This document shows positions 44,016-55,875 of a stretch of 64,000 nucleotides of DNA, one piece after another. The notes under the pieces are model-generated. The model saw only the letters and a program-made list of their open reading frames with translations. It was not told where the DNA came from and did not search any database. The first letter of the stretch is position 1. Each line of letters starts with the position of its first letter. The DNA comes from Paenibacillus xerothermodurans (GTDB lineage Bacteria; Bacillota; Bacilli; Paenibacillales; NBRC-103111): assembly GCF_002220865.2 (NCBI RefSeq), contig NZ_NHRJ02000005.1, positions 124,001 to 188,000 on the forward strand. The letters are read 5' to 3'. The translations under genes and the position numbers were made by a program.

Positions 44016-46824
44016 TGCTATTAAGTCCTTTCGGTTTTTTGTTATAATACACGGTTTGAAAAACAACGTACCCGATGATGCAAAACAAACCGAGCAATAA
44101 ACAAATCACTCCGATTTTGAATGATACGGGCTCAAATCTCATTTCAATGGTGTGGTTTCCTGCAGGAATATAGACACCTTGTAAAAGATAATCCGTTTCA
44201 TAAACCTTTGTTTCAATTCCATCAATATATGCTTTCCAACCAGGATAATTCACATTAGAGATTACGACAAAGCTCGGGGAGGCATGATTAGAACGAATCA
44301 GTTTGAAATCATTGTCGTCGTCTATCAATTCCAGATTAGAATTCGCAGTAATGATGCCGTCAAACTCTGGTTGTTCACTCAGAAGTGCAGTAGATGCTAT
44401 ATTTAGCGGCTCTCCATTAGGCAGTCTGTTGTTTGTTATAATGTTGAGGATTTCATCTTTACTGTAGTATTGTATGTCGCGAACCGATCGCACCATAGGC
44501 AGTGCCATTTTATTTTCATACTGAATAATATTGCTAGTGGCAGACAAATCATGCTTCACCCAGCGAGCGTTGTCGGAAAATAAAGTATCGTTGATGTTAG
44601 CTTGGTACGACACTTTTTCAGCCGAGTTAAATAGGCTAATACTGCTTATATCCAGATAAACTTCAGGTATATCATTTATAACAACGCTCATAGATCTGAC
44701 GGGCTTATCTTTGGTTAACACTTTCACTGTATGATAGTTGTGTCCCAAAAACGTTTCTCCCAGAGTGGCATCCTTAATTTCGAAGGAGTTGTATACTGCA
44801 GCTCTACTGTGTTGAACAGCAGTCTTTACATCCGAACGGTCATATGCCCATTCACTGACGTCCTTACCAGCTAACAGTGTCTTTGTTTCCAGATCATCGT
44901 CAGCATATACAATATGAATCTTGGCAACCTCGACATTATCCGTCAACCCAACGGAATTGCTCAACCTCGCAATAATTCCGATCTGGTCTGCTCCGAAATT
45001 GTTCACGTTAAAAGTTAAAGTCGATACGTTATTTTTACTGAGATGTAAGTTCAATGGAACATCACTAAACTCAAGTTGATCGCCCACCACCGTCTGAGGT
45101 GGGTCTGATACATAGATGTATTTTCCAGCGAGTAGATCTATCACTGTGTTATTCCATCGACTTCTGTCAATCGAACCTCGGGTTTCCATGTTAACAAACG
45201 AATGGTATGATTTTAATAACAAGGGATTATAGCCGTTCACACTCATTATATTTGACATTTGATTCGTGTTAGGGGTTAGGTTCACATTATGTAAATCCAC
45301 GCTCTCTGGTATAACAACTCGACTGTGCGGTGAAGCTTGTCCTTCCTTGTGCTCAATTGCCGTGGCTTCCGGTGTAGCGAACCGCCACTCGTAAAACCAC
45401 CCAAAGCTCGACAAGTCACATATTAAGACCACGATACACAAAACTGCCGCTGCTCCTTGGTTCGGCTTTAACATCAGAAAGACGCCGAGGGACAAAAGAA
45501 GAAACAATAGCGGTATTGTAATTGCTATATTAGAAAATGGATCGACGCTGAGCATAACCCCTTTTTCTTTTGCTTTCTCAACTAAATCGTTGTAATTCAG
45601 TATAATCGTAGACAGCACAAATGCGACAAAAACTACGTGCCCAAGTAAGATTTTTCGTCGCTGTAAATCGAAATTTAAGATTTTGTGCAGTCCAAACGCG
45701 CCTAATACCGAAATGGCAAAGCAAAATTCCAGTAAGTTCCTGGCTGGTGCACGAAATAAATTATATCCGGGCACGTGAAACATGACTTTCGATAGAAATG
45801 TAGCGTCACCCAGGCTTAATACGAAAGACACCGCCATGATTACTGCCCAGAACGACAGGAGCTTATTGCGAAAGATTTGTCGACTAAATATAGCTACACT
45901 TGCCAGCAACATAGGTAACCAGCCTACGTAGCTAGATATCTCTGTCAGATTCCAACGACCAAAATATCCTGCTCCATATAGATTCTCACCTAAGCCACCA
46001 AACAAGTAAGGAAAAAATAAGATAAACACTTGCTTCAGTGGTAGAGAGTACTCATTAAACATACTATAAGTCATAGTTGATCGAACACTAAGACCACTGA
46101 GTTCAAATGTAGGGATCAACTGAACACCCGCTATTAATATGCCAGCCATTACGGCAAAACTACTCGTGATGAAGTAAGTCCATTCTACTTTCTTGTGGTG
46201 ATAAGACAAAAAGCATAGATACAGTGCAGATAACGCTAAGCAATAAAACATGATCTGTGGATGGCCGGCTAGAATAATATTGACAACAGCGAGAGCCGTG
46301 ATGAGAAACCAGAATCGACTTCCTTTTAATGCCTTCATCTTTTCTAGCCCTAACAAGAGTAGTGGCAACCAGCACGCGGCATGAATCATGTTCACGTGAC
46401 CAAGATGGGCCATGAAAAACCCACTCATACTGAATGTTATGCCCGCGAAAAGCGAGACAAAAATACTACGAGTTAAGTGAAAGACATAGCCATACATAAA
46501 ACTGCCGGCAAACACGTATGCGCTGACAATGAACAGATTGAATGACAAGGCATTAAAAAGAAGCCTTGGCATGTACCACATCATAGCTTGTGGATCAGCG
46601 AACTGTGGAAAACCTGAGAACAAATACATATTCCAAAGATCTAAATTCCAAGTAAACGCCGGAATCGACTGGATAAAACTATCGCCAGGCGATAGATACC
46701 GGTTAGAAAAAAGTACTGGTGAAAAAAAAGCTGTAAACAATAGTGAATAAAACGCTAATATGAATATAGAATGTTTCACACCGTTAAATGAAATACTTTT
46801 GCTTTGCCATGCAATATTTTTCAA
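43996..46824 (-). CDS. YfhO family membrane glycosyltransferase
   Basis: 942 residues. The first 480 or so contain 11-13 hydrophobic helices of the GT-C fold type; an early loop contains the acidic PGDSFIQSIP. A large extracytoplasmic region (about residues 490-900) follows, then a last membrane helix (GVICLLLGLFCIIGYVVF). It matches the YfhO family (B. subtilis YfhO with CsbB glycosylates lipoteichoic acid). TTG start at 46824. With GT2 and GtrA downstream it forms a complete three-component system adding sugars outside the membrane; the acceptor here (S-layer glycan, other polymer or protein) is unknown. Confidence 0.88.
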   Translation of the reverse strand: MKNIAWQSKSISFNGVKHSIFILAFYSLLFTAFFSPVLFSNRYLSPGDSFIQSIPAFTWNLDLWNMYLFSGFPQFADPQAMMWYMPRLLFNALSFNLFIVSAYVFAGSFMYGYVFHLTRSIFVSLFAGITFSMSGFFMAHLGHVNMIHAACWLPLLLLGLEKMKALKGSRFWFLITALAVVNIILAGHPQIMFYCLALSALYLCFLSYHHKKVEWTYFITSSFAVMAGILIAGVQLIPTFELSGLSVRSTMTYSMFNEYSLPLKQVFILFFPYLFGGLGENLYGAGYFGRWNLTEISSYVGWLPMLLASVAIFSRQIFRNKLLSFWAVIMAVSFVLSLGDATFLSKVMFHVPGYNLFRAPARNLLEFCFAISVLGAFGLHKILNFDLQRRKILLGHVVFVAFVLSTIILNYNDLVEKAKEKGVMLSVDPFSNIAITIPLLFLLLSLGVFLMLKPNQGAAAVLCIVVLICDLSSFGWFYEWRFATPEATAIEHKEGQASPHSRVVIPESVDLHNVNLTPNTNQMSNIMSVNGYNPLLLKSYHSFVNMETRGSIDRSRWNNTVIDLLAGKYIYVSDPPQTVVGDQLEFSDVPLNLHLSKNNVSTLTFNVNNFGADQIGIIARLSNSVGLTDNVEVAKIHIVYADDDLETKTLLAGKDVSEWAYDRSDVKTAVQHSRAAVYNSFEIKDATLGETFLGHNYHTVKVLTKDKPVRSMSVVINDIPEVYLDISSISLFNSAEKVSYQANINDTLFSDNARWVKHDLSATSNIIQYENKMALPMVRSVRDIQYYSKDEILNIITNNRLPNGEPLNIASTALLSEQPEFDGIITANSNLELIDDDNDFKLIRSNHASPSFVVISNVNYPGWKAYIDGIETKVYETDYLLQGVYIPAGNHTIEMRFEPVSFKIGVICLLLGLFCIIGYVVFQTVYYNKKPKGLNSNGSHFR

Positions 46825-46907
46825 AACAAGCCGCCTGCCTTCGTAAAACTTCGTATTTAATCTGCCGCAGTACGTGCACTACACGCCCTGGCCCCCTTCA
46901 CACGAGC

Positions 46908-48248
46908 TCATTCACCACGAGTTTTTATCACCGAATAAATCAGTTCGGAAACATCTTTCACGTAAAAACTTTCTTCCTGTACTCCCATGCCATTCAGGGC
47001 GAGTGCTGCTTCATCGCAGATTGCATTAAACAATCTTTCTTTCTGGCGACGGTGTTGTAACTCCCCTAAATATGCCACAATGTTGCGAGCAATCTTACGA
47101 GGATCCAACTCGGAGTCAGCGTAGGCTTGAATCGCTGTACTGTAAGATTCACGTAGTTCTGCATTGCCAATTAAGCGCTCTAATTGATGCCGGATGTTAG
47201 CAACTTCATTTTCATCCAACGGTATTTTAATCACGCATTTATCGGACAGCTCCCGGAACCATCCTATATCCGTCACTAAAGCAACCTTTCCAAGTAACAG
47301 AGCACGAATTAAGCTAGCCGAGGTTTCCCCCATATATGGGTACCTTAAATTCACGATTATATCCGATACCGCAATCAATTCATCGAACTCTTCGATAGTT
47401 GTGAAACCAGTGAAGATGACCTTATCTTGCAGCCGATGTTTTTTTAACAGCGGCTTGACGTAATCACCTTCTCCCACTAACAAATACTTATAATTCGTAA
47501 TTGGTAATTGAGACAGGGCTTCCACAACTTGATGAATTCGTTTTGACGAGGAAACATATCCAAACGAAGCTATTAGTATATCGTCATCGGAGATATTATA
47601 CTTCTGTCGCAGCTCCCTTTTTCTGTCGGCATTAACGTTAATATTGTCAGCATTCGGGCCAATTTGAGATATCACTCGGCAATTAGCATTTGGATTAATT
47701 TTCAAAACTTCGTTTCGTGCGTACTCGGAATGGACAATGATCCCTCTGGCATGATCGATCAGACGCTTATTTAGAGGGAGCTTCTCCGGAAATTTATATT
47801 GTAAAGGAGGCAATGAATCATGCAGGATTCTTAATCCTTCCGCATAACCACCATCTCCATGGTTCATCATGAGCTCATCTAGATAAAGCTCGGAATCATG
47901 GAGGAGATCTAAATAATACCCTGTGATCAAATAATAGAGCACGTATTCATGTAAAATGACCACGCCATTATACTTCAAGAACACATCATAGATGTGACTA
48001 TGATAATATGGATTATTCCCAATGTTATAAATGATTTCATCATAATTATTTAGCAGGGTAAGATGTTCTGGATTATTGACATAGTCGTATATCCTAAATT
48101 TATTTGTGATATGTTCACTAGATAAATCGAATCCATCCACCCATAGATCGACTTCCGCAAAAGAGCTCAACGCCTCCACCAAGTATACTGAATAATCGGA
48201 GATGCCGCTTTTTTGAGGAGGAAATGGGCTAAAATACGCTATTTTCAT
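46908..48248 (-). CDS. GT4 family glycosyltransferase
   Basis: 446 residues, GT-B fold. N-terminus MKIAYFSPFPPQKSGISDYS, C-terminal domain with IASFGYVSSSKRIHQVVEAL, LLVGEGDYVKPLL and YMGETSASLIRALLLGK. The usual E-x7-E donor motif is altered (ETSASLIRA), so the donor or activity may differ. A C-terminal extension of about 50 residues (LQHRRQKERLFNAICDEAALAL) follows. Start overlaps the preceding gene as ATGA. Sugar not predictable. Confidence 0.85.
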   Translation of the reverse strand: MKIAYFSPFPPQKSGISDYSVYLVEALSSFAEVDLWVDGFDLSSEHITNKFRIYDYVNNPEHLTLLNNYDEIIYNIGNNPYYHSHIYDVFLKYNGVVILHEYVLYYLITGYYLDLLHDSELYLDELMMNHGDGGYAEGLRILHDSLPPLQYKFPEKLPLNKRLIDHARGIIVHSEYARNEVLKINPNANCRVISQIGPNADNINVNADRKRELRQKYNISDDDILIASFGYVSSSKRIHQVVEALSQLPITNYKYLLVGEGDYVKPLLKKHRLQDKVIFTGFTTIEEFDELIAVSDIIVNLRYPYMGETSASLIRALLLGKVALVTDIGWFRELSDKCVIKIPLDENEVANIRHQLERLIGNAELRESYSTAIQAYADSELDPRKIARNIVAYLGELQHRRQKERLFNAICDEAALALNGMGVQEESFYVKDVSELIYSVIKTRGE

Positions 48249-49288
48249 TGCAGCAACCTCTCAATAACGTGATCCCAGTCGATTTTCAACTTATGCATTA
48301 AGTCCAATCCATTGCGGCCAAATTCCTTTGCCATATGTTTATTCGCGTACAAAGAATCAATCTTAGCGGCAAGTGATTCAGGGTTAGCTTCAACCACATA
48401 GCCATTGACGTCGTCCTGCACAAATTCAAGGGGCCCACCAGAATCCGTATGAGTTATCACCGGCTTACCCGAGAAAAAACCCTCCAAGGTCACGTAACCA
48501 TAATCTTCCTCAAACGGTCCATTATACACCACGCAAGCGTTAGCATAATATTGAATCTTCTCTTCTTCGTTGATACGGCCTAATAACCTGACCTTGGCTT
48601 GCAGATTGTTTTGTTCAATAATTCTGTTAAGAGACGCTGTATACTCTTTCTCCCCAGTGCCCGCCAATAAAAGCTTGACATCAGTCTTCGTGTATTTCAT
48701 GGCCTCAATTATTAAATGTTGTCTCTTTATTTCATTCAATCTGCTAGGATAAAACACATAGTCGCCAAAGTCATTGGAATGCAATTTGTCATAGTCGCTT
48801 GGTGGATGATACAATGGCAACGCGTTTATGTTATTGAATTTCAACAACCGATTAGCTACGGTTTTTGAGTTGGCAAATATATGTTTGCTCTCTCGTAAAA
48901 ATGTATTGTCCGCGTTTGTAATTATTTCTCTGACTTCATGACCATTTGGCATGTGCTCCAAATCGCCGAACTCAGTCCCCCATAACTCGTATGCTTGTCT
49001 GTGTTGATGCAGCACCCATGCCACCTTATTGGGATGCTTTACACAATACATGGGAAATTTTAAGGCAATAAGACGATCAATTGTCTTTCCGTTTACCTCG
49101 GATAAATCTAATAGACGCGCAGCCATAATACCATCTACAATCGTTTTCGCCGGATACCATTTAAATGGGATTGTAATAATATCCGCCTCGTAGCCCCTCT
49201 TCTCTAATTGGGCTCTTAAATTTTCAGCATGATATTCTGCCCCACCACGTATGAATGGAACTTGAACACTGGCTATAGCAATCTTCAA
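48245..49288 (-). CDS. GT4 family glycosyltransferase
   Basis: 347 residues, GT-B fold: IASVQVPFIRGGAEYHAENL at the start (acceptor side), then YPSRLNEIKRQHLIIEAM, LLLAGTGEKEY and EEDYGYVTLEGFFSGKPVITHTDSGG with the E-x7-E motif intact. TTG start overlapping the upstream stop (TTGA); stop overlaps the next start as ATGA. Probably adds a sugar, such as mannose or rhamnose, to the chain from GDP-activated donor, inferred from neighbours. Confidence 0.9.
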   Translation of the reverse strand: MKIAIASVQVPFIRGGAEYHAENLRAQLEKRGYEADIITIPFKWYPAKTIVDGIMAARLLDLSEVNGKTIDRLIALKFPMYCVKHPNKVAWVLHQHRQAYELWGTEFGDLEHMPNGHEVREIITNADNTFLRESKHIFANSKTVANRLLKFNNINALPLYHPPSDYDKLHSNDFGDYVFYPSRLNEIKRQHLIIEAMKYTKTDVKLLLAGTGEKEYTASLNRIIEQNNLQAKVRLLGRINEEEKIQYYANACVVYNGPFEEDYGYVTLEGFFSGKPVITHTDSGGPLEFVQDDVNGYVVEANPESLAAKIDSLYANKHMAKEFGRNGLDLMHKLKIDWDHVIERLLQ

Positions 49289-50391
49289 GATAATGTGCCT
49301 CCTGAGACTTTGTCGATGAATTGGAAAAAGCGTTGTGCTAGAATTTCATTTGTAAATCTCGAATAGTAGTTCTCTCTGCCCTTTTCTATCAGATAACTAG
49401 ACGTCTCTTTATCCGTAGCAACCTCATGTATAGCGCTAGCTATTAAATCCTCGTCGAATTCAGAGAATAGAAGCTGCTCTTGACCTAAGGTCTCGCCTAT
49501 TGCGGTGCTCTCACATGCAACTACCGGCAATCCATGGTATTGGCACTCAATAAGAGGGACACAGAAACCCTCATGTTCACTCACACAGAGAAACAAATCA
49601 CAGCCCAATATGTAAGATTTCAAGGTTTCAATTGGGACTTTTTGAGTGAAGATAACATTATCCTGTAGCCCCCACTTATAGATGTAGTTTTGCAATTCTT
49701 CGTTGTATTTTGAGATTTCATTATCAAAGCCACCGACGATCCAGAATACAAAATTATTGCCAAATAGCTCCTTATACGCTCTCGCTACTTTACAAATTCT
49801 TTTGTGCCCCTTGTTACTGGCAACTCTCCCGATGAACAGAACATTGACCATCGAAGTTCTAATCAGTGTACTCAGTACATTTTGGTTCGCCGGCACGTCA
49901 TCCATATGCTCAATTTTATGAAATGGTGCGACCACGTCGGTGGATGCCACATCTACCCCATACCCCAGGATCTCTAAGTTATTATAATTAGAGGCCGATA
50001 ACCAATAGAAATTGTAATTCTCAGCTAAACGCTGAGTTTGTAATCTCCCAGCCTCCGTAATTTGAACATATTTCTTGCTGTATCCCTTGAAAAACTTTGT
50101 AGGCGTAATGTTGTGATATCTCACCACTATCTGACAACTCGCCTGTTGTAATACTGTTTCTCCAAATTCCCAATGAATGCTGTGATGATAGATAACGATG
50201 TTATTCTTGACCTTTATCTTCTTGCGTAATGAGGTTGCGTCAATTGTGCGATATTTGGGATCAGCCAGATTGTATTCGCAAAAAACGGCCACGCTAACAT
50301 TCATTTTATCAAAAACATCGTACATTCCTTGAATATCGTGACCAATAGCATCGCCGTCAGCAAAAGTCTGATGCATCAAAATTATCTCCAC
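49285..50391 (-). CDS. GT4 family glycosyltransferase
   Basis: 368 residues. N-terminal MHQTFADGDAIGHDIQGMYDVF, C-terminal domain VLFIGRVASNKGHKRICKVA, VGGFDNEISKYN and SEHEGFCVPLIECQYHGLPVVA (E-x7-E). The N-terminal half is diverged from common GT4 enzymes. GTG start at 50391 with GAGAGG about 9 bases upstream. It precedes the two other GT4 genes in one overlapping run, suggesting a co-ordinated chain assembly. Confidence 0.88.
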   Translation of the reverse strand: MEIILMHQTFADGDAIGHDIQGMYDVFDKMNVSVAVFCEYNLADPKYRTIDATSLRKKIKVKNNIVIYHHSIHWEFGETVLQQASCQIVVRYHNITPTKFFKGYSKKYVQITEAGRLQTQRLAENYNFYWLSASNYNNLEILGYGVDVASTDVVAPFHKIEHMDDVPANQNVLSTLIRTSMVNVLFIGRVASNKGHKRICKVARAYKELFGNNFVFWIVGGFDNEISKYNEELQNYIYKWGLQDNVIFTQKVPIETLKSYILGCDLFLCVSEHEGFCVPLIECQYHGLPVVACESTAIGETLGQEQLLFSEFDEDLIASAIHEVATDKETSSYLIEKGRENYYSRFTNEILAQRFFQFIDKVSGGTLS

Positions 50392-50414
50392 AGTCTAGCA
50401 CCTCTCGTCCGATC

Positions 50415-51914
50415 TCACTTGTAAGCGCAAATCGCATAATCCTGATAGCCATACAGCAAACCATTAAGATCATTCAATGATTCATTGAATCGACCTAAAT
50501 CGATGCCCTCAATTTCAAGATGGGGCACACCTTTATCTGGAACGGGTGACAGGTATTTTACTTCTACTTGGCTGTAGCTAGACCCTTGGAAGATAAATTT
50601 AAGAGTCACTGGGTGCACGGGTTTAATGTGGGTCGGATCCATATAGAACCAATTTGACATGGCGTAAACACTTTGTACGTTGATGGTTTCTACCACAAAC
50701 AGACCGCCTGGCTTCAGCACCCTATATACAGAATTAATGAGCTGCATTGCCTGATCTGAGGTTAAGTGCTCAATCACTTGCGCCATGAAGACTCCATCTA
50801 ATGAATTTTCCTCGAGCGTCTCTAGGTACTCCATGGCATCAATGAGTTCGACGTCGAATCCTCGTTCCTGGCAATAGCCGACCATATCACTATTTATATC
50901 GATGCCCTTCACTGTGACGTTATATTCCTTCTGTAGCAGCTCAATGAATTCACCTCTACCACACCCAATGTCAAGAATATGCGTTCGGTTAGCAAAGAGT
51001 GGCAGATAATCTCTCTGTCTTTCCATAATTGCAGTTCTCGCGCCTCTGAACTTCTGTTCAAAAAGAAAATAGTCTATATCAACACGGCTGTCCTTTGGCT
51101 CAACAGCGTTGCTGACAAGCGCAGGCATTTTCACTGGTTCAGCGGAGTTATGCGCTGGTCGCGCCTTCACAATGGCTGACTTCTTAATTCTCGCGTTGAG
51201 CAGCATTATCAAATCGTCGAGCTTTTCGACATTCTTGTTCACATTTTCAATTTCTGACGTCAGTTTACTGCTCAACGTATCAACGTTCCGCTGCACGTTT
51301 GCCTCCATCTGCTCAAATTTCTCGTGGTGCACAAAATTATTGGATAAATTCAGTGCGGCGTCCAGCTTTTCATTTAAACGTCCAATGTTCTGCTCTAATT
51401 TTTCCTGGGTAATTAATATATTGTTAATTATTGTATTGTCAATAATTTGATCCTTTTCTTCCGAGAACACTTTTTTTATCTTGTTCAATATATCGGTGTC
51501 TAACTCGCTCGAAAATTTACTGCTCTGTTCGTTTACGTATTCTATGTCTTTAGTCAATTCTGCCAAAATGTCACGCACATTATTCAACGATCTAGTCACG
51601 CTGCCATTAAAATTACTTTGTTTATCAAAAGCGGGATTGATGTACCATCTCAGCAATTTCCTCACGAGCTTCTTGCCGAAAACGATAAATCGCCCAAGCG
51701 TTGGACGATGGGATGTGATAGGATGCTCAGCGGAAACATTCCAATTCCTATTATTCTGCTCTATTTCGCTGAGTAACCGCATATATTTCATGTCATAATT
51801 TTGATTCAAAGGTGGCCGTTGTGGTTCTATCGATTTCCGATTCTTTTTTGCAACATCCATTGTGGATTTTATGCGGGTCATTATCTCTTCGATGGTTATG
51901 GGCTGCTCGGACAT
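50415..51914 (-). CDS. Coiled-coil SAM methyltransferase, probable glycan chain terminator
   Basis: 499 residues. The N-terminal 290 residues are largely helical with long heptad-like stretches (about 115-250: DIEYVNEQSSKF..., LEQNIGRLNEKLDAALNL, VQRNVDTLSSKL). The C-terminal 200 residues are a class I methyltransferase: ILDIGCGRGEFIELL, GIDINSDMVGYC, ...MAQVIEHL, LKPGGLFVVETIN. A conserved DYFLFEQKFRG precedes it. Similar methyltransferases in ABC-exported O-antigens and S-layer glycans cap the chain end, and a coiled coil sets the length. Its start overlaps wzt by 19 bases. Confidence 0.85.
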   Translation of the reverse strand: MSEQPITIEEIMTRIKSTMDVAKKNRKSIEPQRPPLNQNYDMKYMRLLSEIEQNNRNWNVSAEHPITSHRPTLGRFIVFGKKLVRKLLRWYINPAFDKQSNFNGSVTRSLNNVRDILAELTKDIEYVNEQSSKFSSELDTDILNKIKKVFSEEKDQIIDNTIINNILITQEKLEQNIGRLNEKLDAALNLSNNFVHHEKFEQMEANVQRNVDTLSSKLTSEIENVNKNVEKLDDLIMLLNARIKKSAIVKARPAHNSAEPVKMPALVSNAVEPKDSRVDIDYFLFEQKFRGARTAIMERQRDYLPLFANRTHILDIGCGRGEFIELLQKEYNVTVKGIDINSDMVGYCQERGFDVELIDAMEYLETLEENSLDGVFMAQVIEHLTSDQAMQLINSVYRVLKPGGLFVVETINVQSVYAMSNWFYMDPTHIKPVHPVTLKFIFQGSSYSQVEVKYLSPVPDKGVPHLEIEGIDLGRFNESLNDLNGLLYGYQDYAICAYK

Positions 51915-53137
51915 GACACAACCTCCCTTTCTAAATGAACAGATGAATCCAAATACACGACGCCAACGAACGAGCTTTCCGCTCCCGAGATAACTTGGAA
52001 GGTTGCTGCTTGCTCTAGCCAGTCATAGTTCTTATCTAGATGGTGATAACTGTCATGCACTGCGGCAGTGATACTGTATGTTCCTGTCCCAATATTCAAC
52101 TTTTGCGAAAAGATCACCGTGTAAGTGGTGTCCTTTTCAAATTTATCGAGATCATAATTTAAATGAAAAGTGTTGGTGCCGAATACCTCATTGCCTAAGC
52201 GATCCTTAATTACGAAGCCGACAGTGGGATGCAATATTTCCTTGTTAGCTCTTACCGTGATTTTGATATCCAGATGTTCAGCGACCTGCAATGCATTGAT
52301 CTTAGCACCATTTGATTCTAGTGATACCTCTTCTATCTCAATATCCTTGTTTCCTGATCTGACGGCCTTCTTATTGTTCAAACCGATGCTCTCCGCAATT
52401 TGTGCGTCAGCTTCACGCTTTGCGATAATCGCGTTATAATAATCCATTACTTCATCGGGCAGTCCATCTTTTATTAATTGGCCATTGTCCAATAATATAG
52501 CTCTATCACATAGATTTTTCACCGCTATTGGATCATGAGAGACAAAGAGAAGCGATGTGCCATGCATCCTAAAAGTCCGGATTCGATTGAAGCACTTATG
52601 CTGGAAATATGCGTCCCCAACCGATAATGCTTCATCCACAATCAGTATATCTGGTCGCACTGCTGTCACGGTCGCGAATGCCAATCTGACCCCCATACCG
52701 CTTGAGTACGTCCTTAGCGGTTGATGGATGTAATCACCAATTTCAGCAAAATCTATGATGTCAGGCAACACGGTAGTAATCTCTTGATTGTTCAAACCCA
52801 TTAGCTGTCCTAGCATGTAAATGTTTTCTACGCCAGTGAAATCAGGATGGAAGCCTAGTCCGAGCTCAAGCAAGGCGGACACTCTACCGTTGATCTCCAT
52901 ACTTCCCTGAGATGGCTTAGTCGTGCCGGTCAGAATTTTTAGCAGCGTACTTTTCCCAGCGCCGTTATGGCCGATAATGCCCATCGATTCCCCTTTTTCC
53001 ATCTGAAACGAGATGTCCTGTAACACCCATTTCTCTTCGTGCCTTTTGACTCTGGATATCCATTCAGCCAATCGCGAAAGATTGGTCGAGTAGCGTTTAT
53101 ATCTTTTTCCCACGTTTTGGACGTTTATAATTGGCAC
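51896..53137 (-). CDS. wzt: ABC transporter ATP-binding protein Wzt with C-terminal glycan-recognition domain
   Basis: 413 residues. The N-terminal ATPase (1-240) has Walker A IIGHNGAGKSTLLKIL, a LRTYSSGMGVRLAFA signature region, Walker B DILIVDEALSVGD and the SHDP switch histidine. Residues about 265-395 form a beta-rich C-terminal domain (TVGFVIKDRLGNEVFGTNT...GTYSITAAVHD) as in Wzt proteins that recognise the modified end of the polymer. GTG start overlaps the wzm stop (TAGTG). Drives export of the lipid-linked glycan across the membrane. Confidence 0.94.
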   Translation of the reverse strand: MPIINVQNVGKRYKRYSTNLSRLAEWISRVKRHEEKWVLQDISFQMEKGESMGIIGHNGAGKSTLLKILTGTTKPSQGSMEINGRVSALLELGLGFHPDFTGVENIYMLGQLMGLNNQEITTVLPDIIDFAEIGDYIHQPLRTYSSGMGVRLAFATVTAVRPDILIVDEALSVGDAYFQHKCFNRIRTFRMHGTSLLFVSHDPIAVKNLCDRAILLDNGQLIKDGLPDEVMDYYNAIIAKREADAQIAESIGLNNKKAVRSGNKDIEIEEVSLESNGAKINALQVAEHLDIKITVRANKEILHPTVGFVIKDRLGNEVFGTNTFHLNYDLDKFEKDTTYTVIFSQKLNIGTGTYSITAAVHDSYHHLDKNYDWLEQAATFQVISGAESSFVGVVYLDSSVHLEREVVSCPSSP

Positions 53138-53927
53138 TATAACTCATCCACCATTTCTGTATCTAACTTTTTGAAAATAAAATAACCAATGGATAACAGC
53201 ACAACACTGACACACGCTAGAAACCACAGTGAGCTCCAATTATTCCAATCGCCGTTTATAATAAGTGACTGATAACCTTGAAACACCGGCAATAGAATGT
53301 TCCAATCAAAATAAGTTTTAAATTTGTCCGGCACTATCTCAACCGTATAGACTATTGGCGTTAACCAACTCCAAAACTGCAACACAATAGCAAATGAGTG
53401 GCCGATATCTCTAAAGAACACGTTTAGTGTGGCGAGAATGATTCCTAGTCCGACAGCAAATATCTGTTGAATGACTAATAACGGAATTATCTGCAATATA
53501 GAGATCCCCGGGAATTCTCCAACTATGAGAAGGTATACCATGAAAATACCGTAAATGATAAGGAAGTTGATCAACGTGGACGTTAAGATGTATACAGGTA
53601 ATGATGTCCTTGGAAAACTCACCTTTTTCATTATTCCGCTTTGTTCGAGAAATACATTTTGCATCCGCATGATAGTTTCGGAAAACAGCTGCCAAGGCAA
53701 GAGTCCAGCACATAAATATATACTGTAAGCTAAAGTATCATTGGAATTCGGTAACTTCGCACCCATCACTTGAGAAAAAATTACCGTGTACACAAAAATC
53801 AGCGCTATCGGATGCAGAACGGCCCATATTGAACCAAACGCAGAATTCAGGTATCTAGTTTTAAAATCGCGTTTGACAAGTCCAAATATAAATCCTTTGT
53901 AGTGCCACAAAGCCTGTATGATATTAA

Positions 53928-53931
<4 letters not shown>
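53137..53931 (-). CDS. wzm: ABC-2 type permease Wzm
   Basis: 264 residues, six membrane helices, with the polysaccharide-export permease pattern FIFGLVKRDFKTRYLNSAFGSIWAVLHPIALIFVYTVIFSQ at the start and a C-terminal region ending FIFKKLDTEMVDEL. GTG start in the overlap GTGA with the rmd stop. With Wzt it forms the exporter of undecaprenyl-diphosphate-linked polymer. Confidence 0.94.
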
Positions 53932-55849
<1,918 letters not shown>

Positions 55850-55875
55850 TCACCGTTGATGAATAATAGGCACTT

